From Syntrophaceae bacterium (lineage in GTDB: Bacteria; Desulfobacterota; Syntrophia; Syntrophales; Smithellaceae), in NCBI GenBank assembly GCA_018436925.1, contig JAHDKI010000009.1, positions 124,001-188,000 of the forward strand: a DNA stretch of 64,000 nt, read 5' to 3'. Below are positions 9,127 to 18,449 of the stretch, in pieces. The position numbers and the translations under genes are program-made. The first letter of the stretch is position 1. Each line of letters begins with the position of its first letter. The notes under the pieces were generated by a model that saw nothing but the letters and a program-made list of their open reading frames with translations, did no database searches and was not told the origin of the DNA.

Positions 9127-10017
9127 ATGGAACACATACAAATGTCAATGGAACGCGCCGATATACTTCTGGAGGCTTTGCCTTATATCCGGCGGTTTTA
9201 CAATAAGACGATCGTCATCAAGTACGGAGGCCATGCCATGGTTGATGAAGATCTTAAAGACAAGTTCGCCCGCGATCTCGTGATGATGAAATATATCGGC
9301 ATGAATCCCGTCGTGGTTCATGGAGGCGGCCCGCAGATCGGCAGCCTGCTTAAGAAACTGGGCAAGGAATCGAAGTTCATTCAGGGGATGCGGGTGACCG
9401 ACGCGGAGACGATGAACATCGTGGAAATGGTTTTAGTGGGCATGGTCAATAAGGAGATCGTCGGTCTGATCAACCGTCACGGCGGGAACGCGGTCGGCCT
9501 GAGCGGCAAGGACGGCAATCTTGTCGAAGCGGAAAAATATTTCCTCAACGACGATAAAGCCAAAACCGCGCCGTCGGAAATCATCGATATCGGCCTGGTC
9601 GGAAAGGTCAAAGCGGTGAACGCGCAACTGATCGTTTCTCTGACGCACAACAGCTTCATCCCGATCATCGCCCCGACGGGCATCGGAGAAAACGGCGAGA
9701 CTTACAATATCAACGCCGATATCGTGGCGGGCGAGATCGCAGCGGCGCTCGGCGCCGAAAAGCTGCTGCTTTTGACGGATGTTCCAGGCGTTCTGGATGA
9801 AAACAAGCAGCTCATCCATACCATGACCAATCAGGATGCGCTGAACCTGATTGATGACGGCACGGTGGAAGGCGGCATGTTCCCCAAAGTGAAATGTTGC
9901 CTCAAAGCGCTTCGGGGCGGCGTGAAAAAAGCGCATATTATCGACGGGCGTCTCAAGCACGCCATTCTGCTGGAAATCTTTACCGACAAAGGCATCGGCA
10001 CGGAAATCGTTCTGTAG
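9127..10017 (+). CDS. argB: Acetylglutamate kinase
   Basis: Phosphorylates N-acetyl-L-glutamate, the second committed step of arginine synthesis. The 296-residue product contains the amino-acid kinase lysine motif IKYGGHAM, the glycine-rich [10 protein letters not shown] loop, and the substrate/ATP segments [15 protein letters not shown] and TDVPGVL. Its N-terminal extension before IKYGG resembles the hexameric, arginine-sensitive ArgB type, so feedback control by arginine is plausible. It follows hslU by 17 bases and opens a five-gene arginine block, argB-argD-argF-argG-argH. argA/argJ and argC are not in the window. Confidence 0.96.
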   Translation: MEHIQMSMERADILLEALPYIRRFYNKTIVIKYGGHAMVDEDLKDKFARDLVMMKYIGMNPVVVHGGGPQIGSLLKKLGKESKFIQGMRVTDAETMNIVEMVLVGMVNKEIVGLINRHGGNAVGLSGKDGNLVEAEKYFLNDDKAKTAPSEIIDIGLVGKVKAVNAQLIVSLTHNSFIPIIAPTGIGENGETYNINADIVAGEIAAALGAEKLLLLTDVPGVLDENKQLIHTMTNQDALNLIDDGTVEGGMFPKVKCCLKALRGGVKKAHIIDGRLKHAILLEIFTDKGIGTEIVL

Positions 10018-10036
10018 GATGAAGGGAAATGATCTT

Positions 10037-11227
10037 ATGAATCAGGAAACCATTATGTCGTTGACCGACGCCAACATCATGAATACTTACCGGCGTACAC
10101 CGATCGCCCTCGTCAGGGGACAGGGGGCCAGAGTCTGGGATGCCGGAGGAAGGCAGTATCTGGACTTTCTGGCGGGCATCGCCGTGTGCAATCTGGGACA
10201 CGCCCATCCGGCGGTTGTGGACGCCGTCCGCCGGCAGGCTGGAGAATTAATGCACGTGTCGAACCTCTACTACACGAATCCGCAGGCCGAAGTCGCCAGG
10301 ATCCTGGTGGAGCGTTCCTTTGCCGATAAAGCCTTTTTCTGCAACAGCGGCGCCGAGGCCAACGAGGCGGCGATCAAATTGGCCCGCAAATATGCGCATG
10401 AAAATCTGGGCCCGGATAAATATGAGCTCATCACCATGAAGGATTCTTTCCATGGGCGGACGATGGCCACCATCACCGCGACGGGACAGGAAAAGTTTCA
10501 ATTCGGCTTCACCCCGCTTCTGGACGGTTTTCGCTACATCCCCTTTAACAACCCCGAAGCGCTGGAAGCCGCCATTACGCCGCGCACCTGCGGTGTGATG
10601 CTTGAGCCGATTCAGGGTGAAGGAGGCGTGATCATTCCCGACGACGATTACCTTGCCCGTGTGCGCGAGATCTGCGATCGTCATAAAATCCTGATGATCG
10701 TCGATGAAGTGCAAACCGGCATCGGACGGACGGGAAAGCTCTTCGCCTACGAGTATTCCGGCGTCAAGCCGGACATCATGACGCTCGCCAAAGCATTGGG
10801 CAACGGCTTTCCGGTGGGTGCGATGCTGGCGACCAACGAGATTGCCCGGGCCTTTTCTCCGGGGAATCACGCGTCAACCTTCGGCGGAAATCCGCTGGCC
10901 ATGGCGGCCGTTCAAGCGACGCTTGAGACCATCCTCGGACAGGACATCCTCGGACGTTCACTCGAAACAGGCGCCTATTTCAGGCAGCATCTCGAACGCC
11001 TCAAGGCCAAGCATTCCATGATCACGGATGTTCGGGGCAAAGGCCTGATGATTGCGTGCGCGCTGACGGGCGACGGCGCGCCGATTGTGTCGGCCTGCCA
11101 GGAACGGGGGCTCCTCATCAACTGCACCGGCGGCAAGACGCTGCGTTTTGTCCCGCCGCTCATCATTACAAAAAACGACGTCGACGAGGCGGTGTCCATA
11201 CTCGATGCGGCGCTGGAGGGGCGATGA
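10037..11227 (+). CDS. argD: Acetylornithine aminotransferase
   Basis: PLP-dependent class III aminotransferase converting N-acetylglutamate semialdehyde to N-acetylornithine. It may also serve succinyl-diaminopimelate transamination, as some ArgD enzymes do. Family features include FLAGIAVCNLGH, NSGAEANEAAIKLAR, FHGRTMATI, the IVDEVQTGIGRTG stretch and the PLP lysine in TLAKALGNGFP. The ATG at 10037 has an AAGGG site ten bases upstream and gives 396 residues. An in-frame ATG at 10019 is possible and adds six residues. Its stop overlaps the argF start by four bases (ATGA). Confidence 0.95.
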   Translation: MNQETIMSLTDANIMNTYRRTPIALVRGQGARVWDAGGRQYLDFLAGIAVCNLGHAHPAVVDAVRRQAGELMHVSNLYYTNPQAEVARILVERSFADKAFFCNSGAEANEAAIKLARKYAHENLGPDKYELITMKDSFHGRTMATITATGQEKFQFGFTPLLDGFRYIPFNNPEALEAAITPRTCGVMLEPIQGEGGVIIPDDDYLARVREICDRHKILMIVDEVQTGIGRTGKLFAYEYSGVKPDIMTLAKALGNGFPVGAMLATNEIARAFSPGNHASTFGGNPLAMAAVQATLETILGQDILGRSLETGAYFRQHLERLKAKHSMITDVRGKGLMIACALTGDGAPIVSACQERGLLINCTGGKTLRFVPPLIITKNDVDEAVSILDAALEGR

Positions 11228-12129
11228 AGAAAGATTTGCTGAGCTTTGCCGACATGACGGCCGCCGATTTCGAAACCGTCTGGAGGCGGACCGATCGACT
11301 GAAAAAACTTTACCAGGAAGGCAGAGAACACGCTTCACTGAAAGGAAAAACGCTGGGGATGATTTTCGATAAATCCTCCACGCGGACCCGTATCTCGTTT
11401 GAAGTCGGAATGTATCAGTTAGGCGGCATCGCCTTGTTTCTGAATTCGCGCGACACGCAGATCGGCCGGGGGGAAACCATCGCCGATTCCGCGCGGATGA
11501 TGTCGCGCTATCTCAACGGCATCATGATCCGGACGTTTGCGCAGGAAAGCGTTGAAGAACTGGCTTGTTATGCGTCCATTCCCGTGATCAACGGGCTGAC
11601 GGATCTTTTGCACCCTTGTCAGATTCTGGCGGATCTGTTCACGATCCGTGAGAAGAAAGGAACGTATGAAGGGATCACGGTGGCGTATATCGGCGACGGC
11701 AACAATGTCGCCAACAGTTGGATCGAGGCGGCAGGCAGGCTTCCGTTCCGCCTTTGTCTGGCCTGTCCGGAAGGCTACGATCCGGACCGCCGCATTTTAG
11801 ATGACGCCGCCTGCGGGAACTCGGAGATCGTTTTAACAAGAGATCCCTTTGACGCCGCCGCAAACGCCGATGTTCTTTATACCGATGTCTGGACCAGCAT
11901 GGGTCAGGAGGCAGAGCAGCAGGAAAGAAAGAAGGTCTTTCAAAATTATCAGATCAACGGGCAACTGTTGGCCGTAGCGAAAAAGGACGCCATCGTGATG
12001 CATTGTCTGCCTGCGCACCGCGGCGAGGAAATCACCGCCGACGTGATCGACGGACCTCAATCCGTTGTGATCGATGAGGCGGAAAACCGGCTGCACGTGC
12101 AGAAGGCTATTTTAGAAATGTTGCTTTAG
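11224..12129 (+). CDS. argF: Ornithine carbamoyltransferase
   Basis: Forms citrulline from ornithine and carbamoyl phosphate. The 301-residue product carries the carbamoyl-phosphate motif SSTRTR near residue 50, the HPCQILADL motif, the WxSMG-type segment TDVWTSMGQE and the ornithine-binding HCLPAHRGEE near residue 260. The start ATG overlaps the argD stop (ATGA). An extended frame from 11056 would lie inside argD and is not supported. It is followed within 12 bases by argG. Confidence 0.96.
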   Translation: MKKDLLSFADMTAADFETVWRRTDRLKKLYQEGREHASLKGKTLGMIFDKSSTRTRISFEVGMYQLGGIALFLNSRDTQIGRGETIADSARMMSRYLNGIMIRTFAQESVEELACYASIPVINGLTDLLHPCQILADLFTIREKKGTYEGITVAYIGDGNNVANSWIEAAGRLPFRLCLACPEGYDPDRRILDDAACGNSEIVLTRDPFDAAANADVLYTDVWTSMGQEAEQQERKKVFQNYQINGQLLAVAKKDAIVMHCLPAHRGEEITADVIDGPQSVVIDEAENRLHVQKAILEMLL

Positions 12130-12141
12130 GAGGAGACTACC

Positions 12142-13356
12142 GTGTCGAAAAAAATTAAAAAAGTCGTGTTGGCGTATTCCGGCGGTTTGGACACATCCGT
12201 GATTGTCCGCTGGCTGATCGAAACTTACGGATGCGAAGTCATTTGTTTTGCCGCCGATGTGGGACAAAAAGAAGAACTGACCGGTTTGAAGCAAAAGGCG
12301 ATCAGAACCGGAGCGAGCAAAATTTACATCGAAGATCTGCGAGAAGAATTCGCCCGCGATTTCGTCTTTCCGGCCCTTCGCGCCAACGCCATTTATGAAG
12401 GGACCTACCTGCTGGGAACCTCTTTGGCCAGGCCGCTGATCGCCAAAAAGCAGATCGAGATCGCCAAAAAAGAAAAGGCGGATTCCGTTTCTCACGGAGC
12501 GACCGGCAAAGGCAACGATCAGGTGCGCTTCGAGCTGACTTACATCGCGCTGAATCCCTCCATCCGGATTATCGCGACCTGGCGGGACGAAAACTGGATT
12601 TTCAATTCCCGCGAATCCATGATCGACTATGCCGAGAAACACAAGATTCCGATTCCGCTGACCAAAGCCAAACCCTACAGTTCGGATCGCAATCTTTTGC
12701 ACATTTCTCATGAAGGCGGCATTCTGGAAGACACCTGGGCCGAGCCGCCGGAAGATATTTTTGTTTTGACCAAATCTCCTCAAGACGCGCCGGACAAACC
12801 GACCTATGTCGAAATCGATTTTCTCAAGGGGAATCCTGTGGCCGTAAACGGCAAGAAGATGTCGCCGGCCACGCTCATGGAGCACATGAACGACGTGGCG
12901 GGTAAAAACGGCATCGGACGGGTGGACATGGTCGAAAACCGCTTTGTAGGCATGAAGTCCCGCGGCGTTTATGAAACTCCGGCGGGCACCGTTTTGTGGG
13001 CGGCTCATCGCGCTTTGGAGTCCATTACGATGGATCGTGAAGTCATGTTGATGCGCGATTCCCTGATTCCGAAGTACGCCCAACTGGCCTATAACGGATT
13101 CTGGTATTCGCCGGAGATGAAAACGCTGCAAACGTATATCGACGCGACGCAGGAAAACGTCACCGGCACCGTTCGCATGAAGCTCTACAAAGGCAATGCG
13201 ATCGTTGTCGGCCGCAAATCCGCTCAATCCCTGTACAGCGAAGCTTTCGCGACCTTTGAAAAAGATCAGGTCTACAACCAGAAAGACGCGACCGGGTTTA
13301 TCCGTCTTAACGGTTTGAGGCTGCGGATTCAGAAAATGCTCAAAAGCAAACGCTGA
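12142..13356 (+). CDS. argG: Argininosuccinate synthase
   Basis: ATP-dependent condensation of citrulline with aspartate. The 404-residue product begins with the PP-loop motif [10 protein letters not shown] near residue 10. It continues with [13 protein letters not shown], the [11 protein letters not shown] segment and the C-terminal tetramerisation helix. Translation begins at GTG 12142, preceded by a strong AGGAGGA ribosome site. Length and motifs place it in the type 1 argG family. Confidence 0.97.
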   Translation: MSKKIKKVVLAYSGGLDTSVIVRWLIETYGCEVICFAADVGQKEELTGLKQKAIRTGASKIYIEDLREEFARDFVFPALRANAIYEGTYLLGTSLARPLIAKKQIEIAKKEKADSVSHGATGKGNDQVRFELTYIALNPSIRIIATWRDENWIFNSRESMIDYAEKHKIPIPLTKAKPYSSDRNLLHISHEGGILEDTWAEPPEDIFVLTKSPQDAPDKPTYVEIDFLKGNPVAVNGKKMSPATLMEHMNDVAGKNGIGRVDMVENRFVGMKSRGVYETPAGTVLWAAHRALESITMDREVMLMRDSLIPKYAQLAYNGFWYSPEMKTLQTYIDATQENVTGTVRMKLYKGNAIVVGRKSAQSLYSEAFATFEKDQVYNQKDATGFIRLNGLRLRIQKMLKSKR

Positions 13357-13375
13357 TCCGATGGAGATGTCGAGC

Positions 13376-14764
13376 ATGACCAAAACAAAAAAGCCCTGGG
13401 CGGGACGTTTCACAAAAGCCACCGCGAAAAGCGTCGAAGCGTTTACCTGTTCGCTGTCCTACGATTCGCGTTTGTACCGCTACGACATCAAGGGATCCAT
13501 GGCGCATGCCGCGATGCTGGCGGAACAAGGGATTATTTCCCGTCGGGATGAACGGGCGATTCTCGGCGGGTTGAAAAGCATTCTTGCGGATATGGACAAG
13601 GGGAAAGTTTTTTTTGATTCCTCCGACGAGGACATCCACATGGCGATCGAAAAAGAGTTGATTCGGCGCGTCGGAGAGGCGGGCGGCAAGCTGCACACGG
13701 CCAGAAGCCGCAACGATCAGATTGCACTGGATGTCCGACTGTATCTGCTCGACGAAATCGACAAGATCGCGGCGGAAATCCGAGCGCTCATCCGGCAGTT
13801 GGTCCGGACGGCCAAAGAAGAACTGGCGACGATTATGCCGGGGTACACGCATCTTCAAAAAGCGCAGCCTGTGCTGCTGTCCCATTATCTGCTGGCTTTT
13901 GTTGAAATGTTTTTGCGGGATGCCGAGCGTTTCGCCGATTGCCGAAAGAGAACAGCGGTCATGCCTTTAGGGGCGGCGGCCCTGGCCGGAACGGGGCTGC
14001 CCATTGACCGGGAAAAAACAGCGGGGCTTCTGGGGTTTTCGTCCGTGACGCAAAACAGCATGGACACCGTGGCAGACCGGGATTATATCGCGGAGTTTAT
14101 CTTTGACGCCGCCCTTTGCGCCGCGCATTTGAGCCGGTTTTGCGAGGATTTGGTCCTGTGGTCTTCCGATGAGTTCGGTTATGCCGTGATATCCGACGCC
14201 TACACAACAGGCAGCAGTATCATGCCGCAGAAGAAAAATCCCGACATCGCGGAGTTGATCCGGGGAAAGACCGGCAGGATTTACGGAGACCTGGTCGCCG
14301 TGCTGACGCTGCTCAAGGGGCTTCCCATGACCTATAACCGGGATCTGCAGGAAGATAAGGAACCTCTTTTCGACGCGGCCGATACTCTGCGGACATCGCT
14401 TGCGGTCTTTACAGAAATGCTGGCCAACACGTCATTCAACGCCGAAAGAATGCGCGCAGCCGCGCGCGGGGGATTTTCAACCGCGACGGATCTGGCCGAG
14501 TACCTCGTCGAAAAAGGCGTGCCGTTTCGTCGGGCGCATGAAGTCGTCGGGCGTATCGTAGCCTACTGCATCGGGAAAAATAAAACGCTTGAGGAGCTGA
14601 CGCCGCGGGAATTCAAAACCTTCGCGGGTCAGTTTGATCCGGATGTCGTCATGCGAATCCGTCTGGAGCAATGTGTGGACGCCCGCAAAGCGACCGGCGG
14701 GACGGCAACCAAAACCGTGCGCGAAAGGATTCGTAAAATTGAAAAAACACTGGACCGTTTTTAG
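13376..14764 (+). CDS. argH: Argininosuccinate lyase
   Basis: Cleaves argininosuccinate to arginine and fumarate, the last step of arginine synthesis. It belongs to the same superfamily as PurB at the window start and shares the signature GSSIMPQKKNPD. Other features are the WAGRF start, TARSRNDQIALD and GYTHLQKAQP. The ATG at 13376 has a GGAG ribosome site at ideal spacing and yields 462 residues. An ATG at 13361 would add five residues. The 3' end overlaps the next gene, a lipoprotein, by 26 bases in another frame. Confidence 0.96.
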   Translation: MTKTKKPWAGRFTKATAKSVEAFTCSLSYDSRLYRYDIKGSMAHAAMLAEQGIISRRDERAILGGLKSILADMDKGKVFFDSSDEDIHMAIEKELIRRVGEAGGKLHTARSRNDQIALDVRLYLLDEIDKIAAEIRALIRQLVRTAKEELATIMPGYTHLQKAQPVLLSHYLLAFVEMFLRDAERFADCRKRTAVMPLGAAALAGTGLPIDREKTAGLLGFSSVTQNSMDTVADRDYIAEFIFDAALCAAHLSRFCEDLVLWSSDEFGYAVISDAYTTGSSIMPQKKNPDIAELIRGKTGRIYGDLVAVLTLLKGLPMTYNRDLQEDKEPLFDAADTLRTSLAVFTEMLANTSFNAERMRAAARGGFSTATDLAEYLVEKGVPFRRAHEVVGRIVAYCIGKNKTLEELTPREFKTFAGQFDPDVVMRIRLEQCVDARKATGGTATKTVRERIRKIEKTLDRF

Positions 14765-15176
14765 AGGCATCCTCTGTCTGGCGCTGGTCGTCTATTTTGT
14801 CGGCTGCGGTCTGAAAGCCAATCCCGTGCCGATGCTGCCGCCGGCGGTCATGGATCAAAAGGTCGGATTTGCGGCGATTGCAGGGGAGACCTCCATCATG
14901 TTAATCTGGAAGCCGCAGCCGGCGGATTCGGAGATTCGCTTTGTGGATATTGAAAGAAGCGCATTGGGGAAAACGGAAACCGTCTGCCGGGATTGTCCCA
15001 GAACGTATAATCCGATCGGACAATGGTCCGTCGACGATGTTCAAAAACGGCCGAATGAGTACCGGTATGCCGATTCCGACGTTGAAAAAGGGAAGATGTA
15101 TTCCTATCGACTGAACCTTTGCCGGGATGCGGGAATCTGTCGGTCATCTCAGGTTCTGGACATTGAAATGAAATAA
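14739..15176 (+). CDS. Small lipoprotein with an LptM-like lipobox region
   Basis: A 145-residue secreted lipoprotein. A lysine-rich start, a hydrophobic stretch and lipobox FVGC with acylated Cys near residue 20 are followed by GLKANPVPMLPP, which resembles the CGLKGP start of LptM/YifL. The rest (about 40-145) contains a WKPQP stretch, a central CRDC pair and C-terminal cysteines in a pattern suggestive of a fibronectin-type III-like beta fold. The TTG at 14739 is chosen because an AGGA site is nine bases upstream. In other Proteobacteria an LptM-type gene lies before lysA/dapF, and here it sits between argH and dapA, matching that conserved niche. The function of the extra domain is unknown. 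Confidence 0.7.
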   Translation: MKKHWTVFRGILCLALVVYFVGCGLKANPVPMLPPAVMDQKVGFAAIAGETSIMLIWKPQPADSEIRFVDIERSALGKTETVCRDCPRTYNPIGQWSVDDVQKRPNEYRYADSDVEKGKMYSYRLNLCRDAGICRSSQVLDIEMK

Positions 15177-15199
15177 AAATAAAGCCGGAGGCAGATTTT

Positions 15200-16081
15200 A
15201 TGTTCAGAGGAGCGATAACAGCATTAGTAACGCCTTTCAGAGACGGGCGAGTCGACGAACCCGCCCTGCGGGATCTGATCGAGTTTCAGATTGAAAACGG
15301 CATTGACGGGCTGGTTCCCTGTGGAACGACCGGAGAGTCGCCGACGCTCAGCCATGACGAGCACGACCGGGTCATTGAAATCACCATCGAGGCGGCAGGA
15401 AAAAGGGTACCCGTGATTGCGGGAACCGGTTCGAACTCGACGGCGGAGGCGCTGAGACTGACGCGTCATGCCTATGAGGCGGGGGCGGACGGCGCTCTGA
15501 TCGCTTGCCCCTATTACAACAAGCCGACCCAGGAGGGACTTTATCAGCATTTTTCGACCATTGCCAAAAACGTTCCCATTCCGATTCTGCCTTACAACAT
15601 ACCGGGACGCACAGGCATCAACATGTCTCCGGAACTGATTGCCCGTTTGGCCGGAATCGACAACATTGTCGGCGTCAAAGAAGCGTCCGGTTCAATCAAA
15701 CAGATGAACGACGTCATCGATCTGTGCCCTCCGGACTTTGCCGTTTTATCCGGGGACGACGGCTTCACACTGCCCCTGATGGCCATTGGAGGGCGGGGTG
15801 TGATCTCGGTCGCCTCCAACATCGTGCCGGCGGATATGGCGGCGTTGGTCGATTCGGCCGCGGACGACAATTTAACCCGAGCCCGCATGTTGCACAAAAA
15901 AATGAGCGCGTTGTTTGATGTTCTGTTTATCGAGGTCAATCCGACGCCCGTGAAGGCCGCACTCGCATTGATGGGGAAAATTCAGTACGAGTATCGTCTG
16001 CCGCTTTGCCCTATGGCGGAGGCGAATCACCGGAAACTTCGAAAAGTCATGATCGAATACGGCTTGATAGGACCGAACTGA
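15200..16081 (+). CDS. dapA: 4-hydroxy-tetrahydrodipicolinate synthase
   Basis: TIM-barrel class I aldolase condensing pyruvate with aspartate semialdehyde in the lysine/diaminopimelate pathway. The 293-residue product contains GTTGESPTLS, the catalytic tyrosine Y132 in LPYNIPGR and the Schiff-base lysine K160 in GVKEASG. A GGAGG ribosome site lies upstream. dapB follows after 34 bases, and the aspartate kinase that feeds this step is at 60264. No lysine riboswitch is visible before the gene, so control is probably by feedback and by the upstream operon promoter. Confidence 0.97.
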   Translation: MFRGAITALVTPFRDGRVDEPALRDLIEFQIENGIDGLVPCGTTGESPTLSHDEHDRVIEITIEAAGKRVPVIAGTGSNSTAEALRLTRHAYEAGADGALIACPYYNKPTQEGLYQHFSTIAKNVPIPILPYNIPGRTGINMSPELIARLAGIDNIVGVKEASGSIKQMNDVIDLCPPDFAVLSGDDGFTLPLMAIGGRGVISVASNIVPADMAALVDSAADDNLTRARMLHKKMSALFDVLFIEVNPTPVKAALALMGKIQYEYRLPLCPMAEANHRKLRKVMIEYGLIGPN

Positions 16082-16115
16082 AGATGAAAAAATTGATCCG
16101 AAGGAGTTCGAAAGC

Positions 16116-16922
16116 ATGATCAAAGTAATCGTTACCGGAGCGGGGGGGAAAATGGGAGGACGCATCATCAATATGATCGATGACGCGGACGACATAGAAG
16201 TCGTCGGAGCCATCGAGGCCCCCGGTCATCCGATCATCGGACGCGATGTCGGCCATTCGCTGGGTTTGGGCAGAACCGGCGCGCTGGTGAGCGACCGGCT
16301 TGCCGACTGTATTGATCAGGCGGATGTCGTGATTGACTTTACCAATCACGAAGCGTCGATCAATTACCTGAAAATTGCCAGTGAAAAAAACAGAGCGATC
16401 GTGATCGGATCCACCGGCTTTACACCCGAAGAGATGAAGCTTGCCAAACAACTGGCGGCCAAAACGCGGTGCGTGCTCTCCCCGAACATGAGCGTCGGCG
16501 TCAATGTCATGCTGAAGGTGCTTGAGGATTGCGCCGCGATTCTCAAGGAAGATTACGATGTCGAAATTATTGAGGCGCACCATCATTTGAAGAAAGACGC
16601 GCCCAGCGGAACGGCGATGAAAATGGCTCAGGTGATCGCCGAGACGCTCGGACGGGACCTAGAGAAGGAAGCCGTATATCGGCGTGAAGGACTGATCGGC
16701 GAGCGGACAAAAACGGAAATCGGCATCCAGACAATCCGCGCCGGAGATATTGTCGGCGACCACACGGTCATTTTCGGAGGAATCGGAGAAAGGCTCGAAT
16801 TTACGCATCGCGCGCACAGCCGGGATAATTTCGCCAAAGGAGCCATCCGTGCGGCGCAGTGGATTGTCCATCAGAAAAACGGTTTGTACGATATGCGCGA
16901 TGTGTTGGGGCTGCGGACCTGA
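16116..16922 (+). CDS. dapB: 4-hydroxy-tetrahydrodipicolinate reductase
   Basis: NAD(P)H-dependent reductase acting on the DapA product. The 268-residue protein has the Rossmann motif TGAGGKMGG near residue 7. It also shows the substrate-binding EAHHHLKKDAPSGTA segment and the C-terminal FTHRAHSRDNFAKGA motif, all DapB signatures. An AAGGAG ribosome site is well placed. It is followed by folK after 14 bases. Confidence 0.97.
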   Translation: MIKVIVTGAGGKMGGRIINMIDDADDIEVVGAIEAPGHPIIGRDVGHSLGLGRTGALVSDRLADCIDQADVVIDFTNHEASINYLKIASEKNRAIVIGSTGFTPEEMKLAKQLAAKTRCVLSPNMSVGVNVMLKVLEDCAAILKEDYDVEIIEAHHHLKKDAPSGTAMKMAQVIAETLGRDLEKEAVYRREGLIGERTKTEIGIQTIRAGDIVGDHTVIFGGIGERLEFTHRAHSRDNFAKGAIRAAQWIVHQKNGLYDMRDVLGLRT

Positions 16923-16936
16923 AGAAAGGAAAACCT

Positions 16937-17491
16937 TTGGACGGCGTGGTTTGTTATGTCGGCATCGGCTCAAATCTGGGCGATCCAAAGAAAAATGGCC
17001 AAGAGGCTGTTGACTTTCTGGCCGGCACTGATCACATTTGTCTGACGCGGATCTCTTCGTGGTACAGAACCCAGCCTGTGGTGACCGGGGACGGAAGCCC
17101 CGAAACGGCCGACCGGATCCGCCGGCTAAAGGATCAGCCTTGGTTTATCAACGCGGTGGTGGAAATAAAAACAATCCTGCCGGTGCGCGATCTGTTTATG
17201 GCCCTGAAACGGATTGAGCATAAGATGGGCAGAACACCCGGAGAAAAAGACGGGCCGCGCCTGATTGATCTGGATCTGCTTTTTTACGGGCAGGACGTCG
17301 TCAATGAGCCGGATCTGGTCGTTCCGCATCCGAGAGCGCATCAGAGGCGATTTGTGCTTGAGGCGATGAATGAAATCGCTTCTTTCTACATTCATCCCGT
17401 GTTCGGTGTCTCCATACGGGGACTCAAAGACCGGCTTGACGATCATCATCTGGTTTTCAGGGACGGAACCACAGATAGCGAGGGAGAATGA
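16937..17491 (+). CDS. folK: 2-amino-4-hydroxy-6-hydroxymethyldihydropteridine pyrophosphokinase
   Basis: HPPK activates hydroxymethyl-dihydropterin for FolP, which lies at 58162 in this window. The product of 184 residues has the GIGSNLGD start, the FINAVVEIKT strand and the diagnostic GPRLIDLDLLFYG and HPRAHQRRFVL motifs. The TTG at 16937 is preferred because GAAAGGA lies seven bases upstream and the predicted N-terminus matches the family. An upstream frame from 16859 would overlap dapB. Its stop overlaps the next start by four bases. Confidence 0.93.
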   Translation: MDGVVCYVGIGSNLGDPKKNGQEAVDFLAGTDHICLTRISSWYRTQPVVTGDGSPETADRIRRLKDQPWFINAVVEIKTILPVRDLFMALKRIEHKMGRTPGEKDGPRLIDLDLLFYGQDVVNEPDLVVPHPRAHQRRFVLEAMNEIASFYIHPVFGVSIRGLKDRLDDHHLVFRDGTTDSEGE

Positions 17492-17751
17492 ATATTATAA
17501 AAATATTGGTTATTCTGATTTTAATTTACTTCGTTTACCGGTTGGTGCGGATATTCAGCAGCCGGCGAATGGTCGAATCACGCGAGAGAACTCAGGCGGG
17601 CGCCCGCTCCGGAGGCGAAGATCTGGTTCAGGATCCTTGCTGCGGGGTGTATGTTCCGAAAAGCCAATCCTATTCGCGACAGATCGAAGGGCAAACACTG
17701 TATTTCTGCAGTCGGGAATGCTGCGACAACTATCTTGAGAGGAAAAAATAA
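17488..17751 (+). CDS. Small membrane protein with cysteine-rich C-terminus (PP0621-like)
   Basis: An 87-residue protein with one N-terminal transmembrane helix (about residues 4-20) and a polar linker. The C-terminal module contains DPCCGVYVP and then [12 protein letters not shown]. The paired cysteines resemble TRASH/YHS-like metal-binding modules and the PP0621 family of short membrane proteins. It overlaps the folK stop (ATGA) and is followed 14 bases later by the aldolase gene. Metal binding is an inference from the cysteines, and no function is known. Confidence 0.7.
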   Translation: MNIIKILVILILIYFVYRLVRIFSSRRMVESRERTQAGARSGGEDLVQDPCCGVYVPKSQSYSRQIEGQTLYFCSRECCDNYLERKK

Positions 17752-17765
17752 GGGAGGGAAATGAA

Positions 17766-18413
17766 ATGAAATTTTTTATCGATACGGCCAATATCGCTGA
17801 AATCCGGGAGGGCCTGGAATTGGGAATGGTGGACGGCGTTACCACCAATCCCACTTTGATCGCCAAAGAGAAAAAGAGCTTCGATGCGGTCGTCAAAGAG
17901 ATCTTAGGCGCGGTTAACGGGCCGGTCAGCCTTGAAGTGGTCAGTCTCGACGCCAAGGGAATGTTTTCGGAAGGCAAAAAACTTGCGAAGCTCGGAGAAA
18001 ATGTCGTCATCAAGGTGCCGCTGACGACCGAAGGACTCAAAGCCACCAAGATGTTTGCCGATGCCGGCATTGCCGTCAACCAGACGCTTGTATTTTCGCC
18101 GCTGCAGGCGCTTATGGCGGCCAAAGCCGGAGCGGCCTACGTCAGTCCTTTCGTGGGCCGGCTTGACGATATCGCGCACGACGGCATGGAGTTGGTGGAG
18201 CAGATTCTGGATATCTATGACAATTACGGTTATGAGACGGAAGTCATCGTAGCCAGCGTTCGTCATCCAAGGCATGTGTTGGATGCGGCCATGATGGGCG
18301 CGGATATCGCAACGATCCCCTTCAAGGTGATCGCCCAGCTGGCCCAGCATCCGCTCACTGATAGAGGAGTAACGCTGTTTCTGGAAGATTGGAAGAAAGT
18401 CCCTAAGAAATAA
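17766..18413 (+). CDS. fsa: Fructose-6-phosphate aldolase / transaldolase-like protein
   Basis: A short transaldolase of the MipB/TalC/FSA type, 215 residues against about 315 for classical transaldolase. It contains [22 protein letters not shown], the Schiff-base lysine K83 in VIKVPLT and [14 protein letters not shown]. Members either cleave fructose 6-phosphate to dihydroxyacetone and glyceraldehyde 3-phosphate or act as true transaldolases. The sequence alone, as read here, does not decide which. An AGGGAGG ribosome site precedes the ATG. It lies between folK and pgsA in the same run of genes. Confidence 0.9.
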   Translation: MKFFIDTANIAEIREGLELGMVDGVTTNPTLIAKEKKSFDAVVKEILGAVNGPVSLEVVSLDAKGMFSEGKKLAKLGENVVIKVPLTTEGLKATKMFADAGIAVNQTLVFSPLQALMAAKAGAAYVSPFVGRLDDIAHDGMELVEQILDIYDNYGYETEVIVASVRHPRHVLDAAMMGADIATIPFKVIAQLAQHPLTDRGVTLFLEDWKKVPKK

Positions 18414-18449
18414 CCCTTCATTTGCCGATTAATGCGGGGTCCGGCCGCT

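Noticed and set aside
15177..15199. Lysine riboswitch before dapA
   Set aside because: The gap is only 23 bases and holds just a ribosome site.
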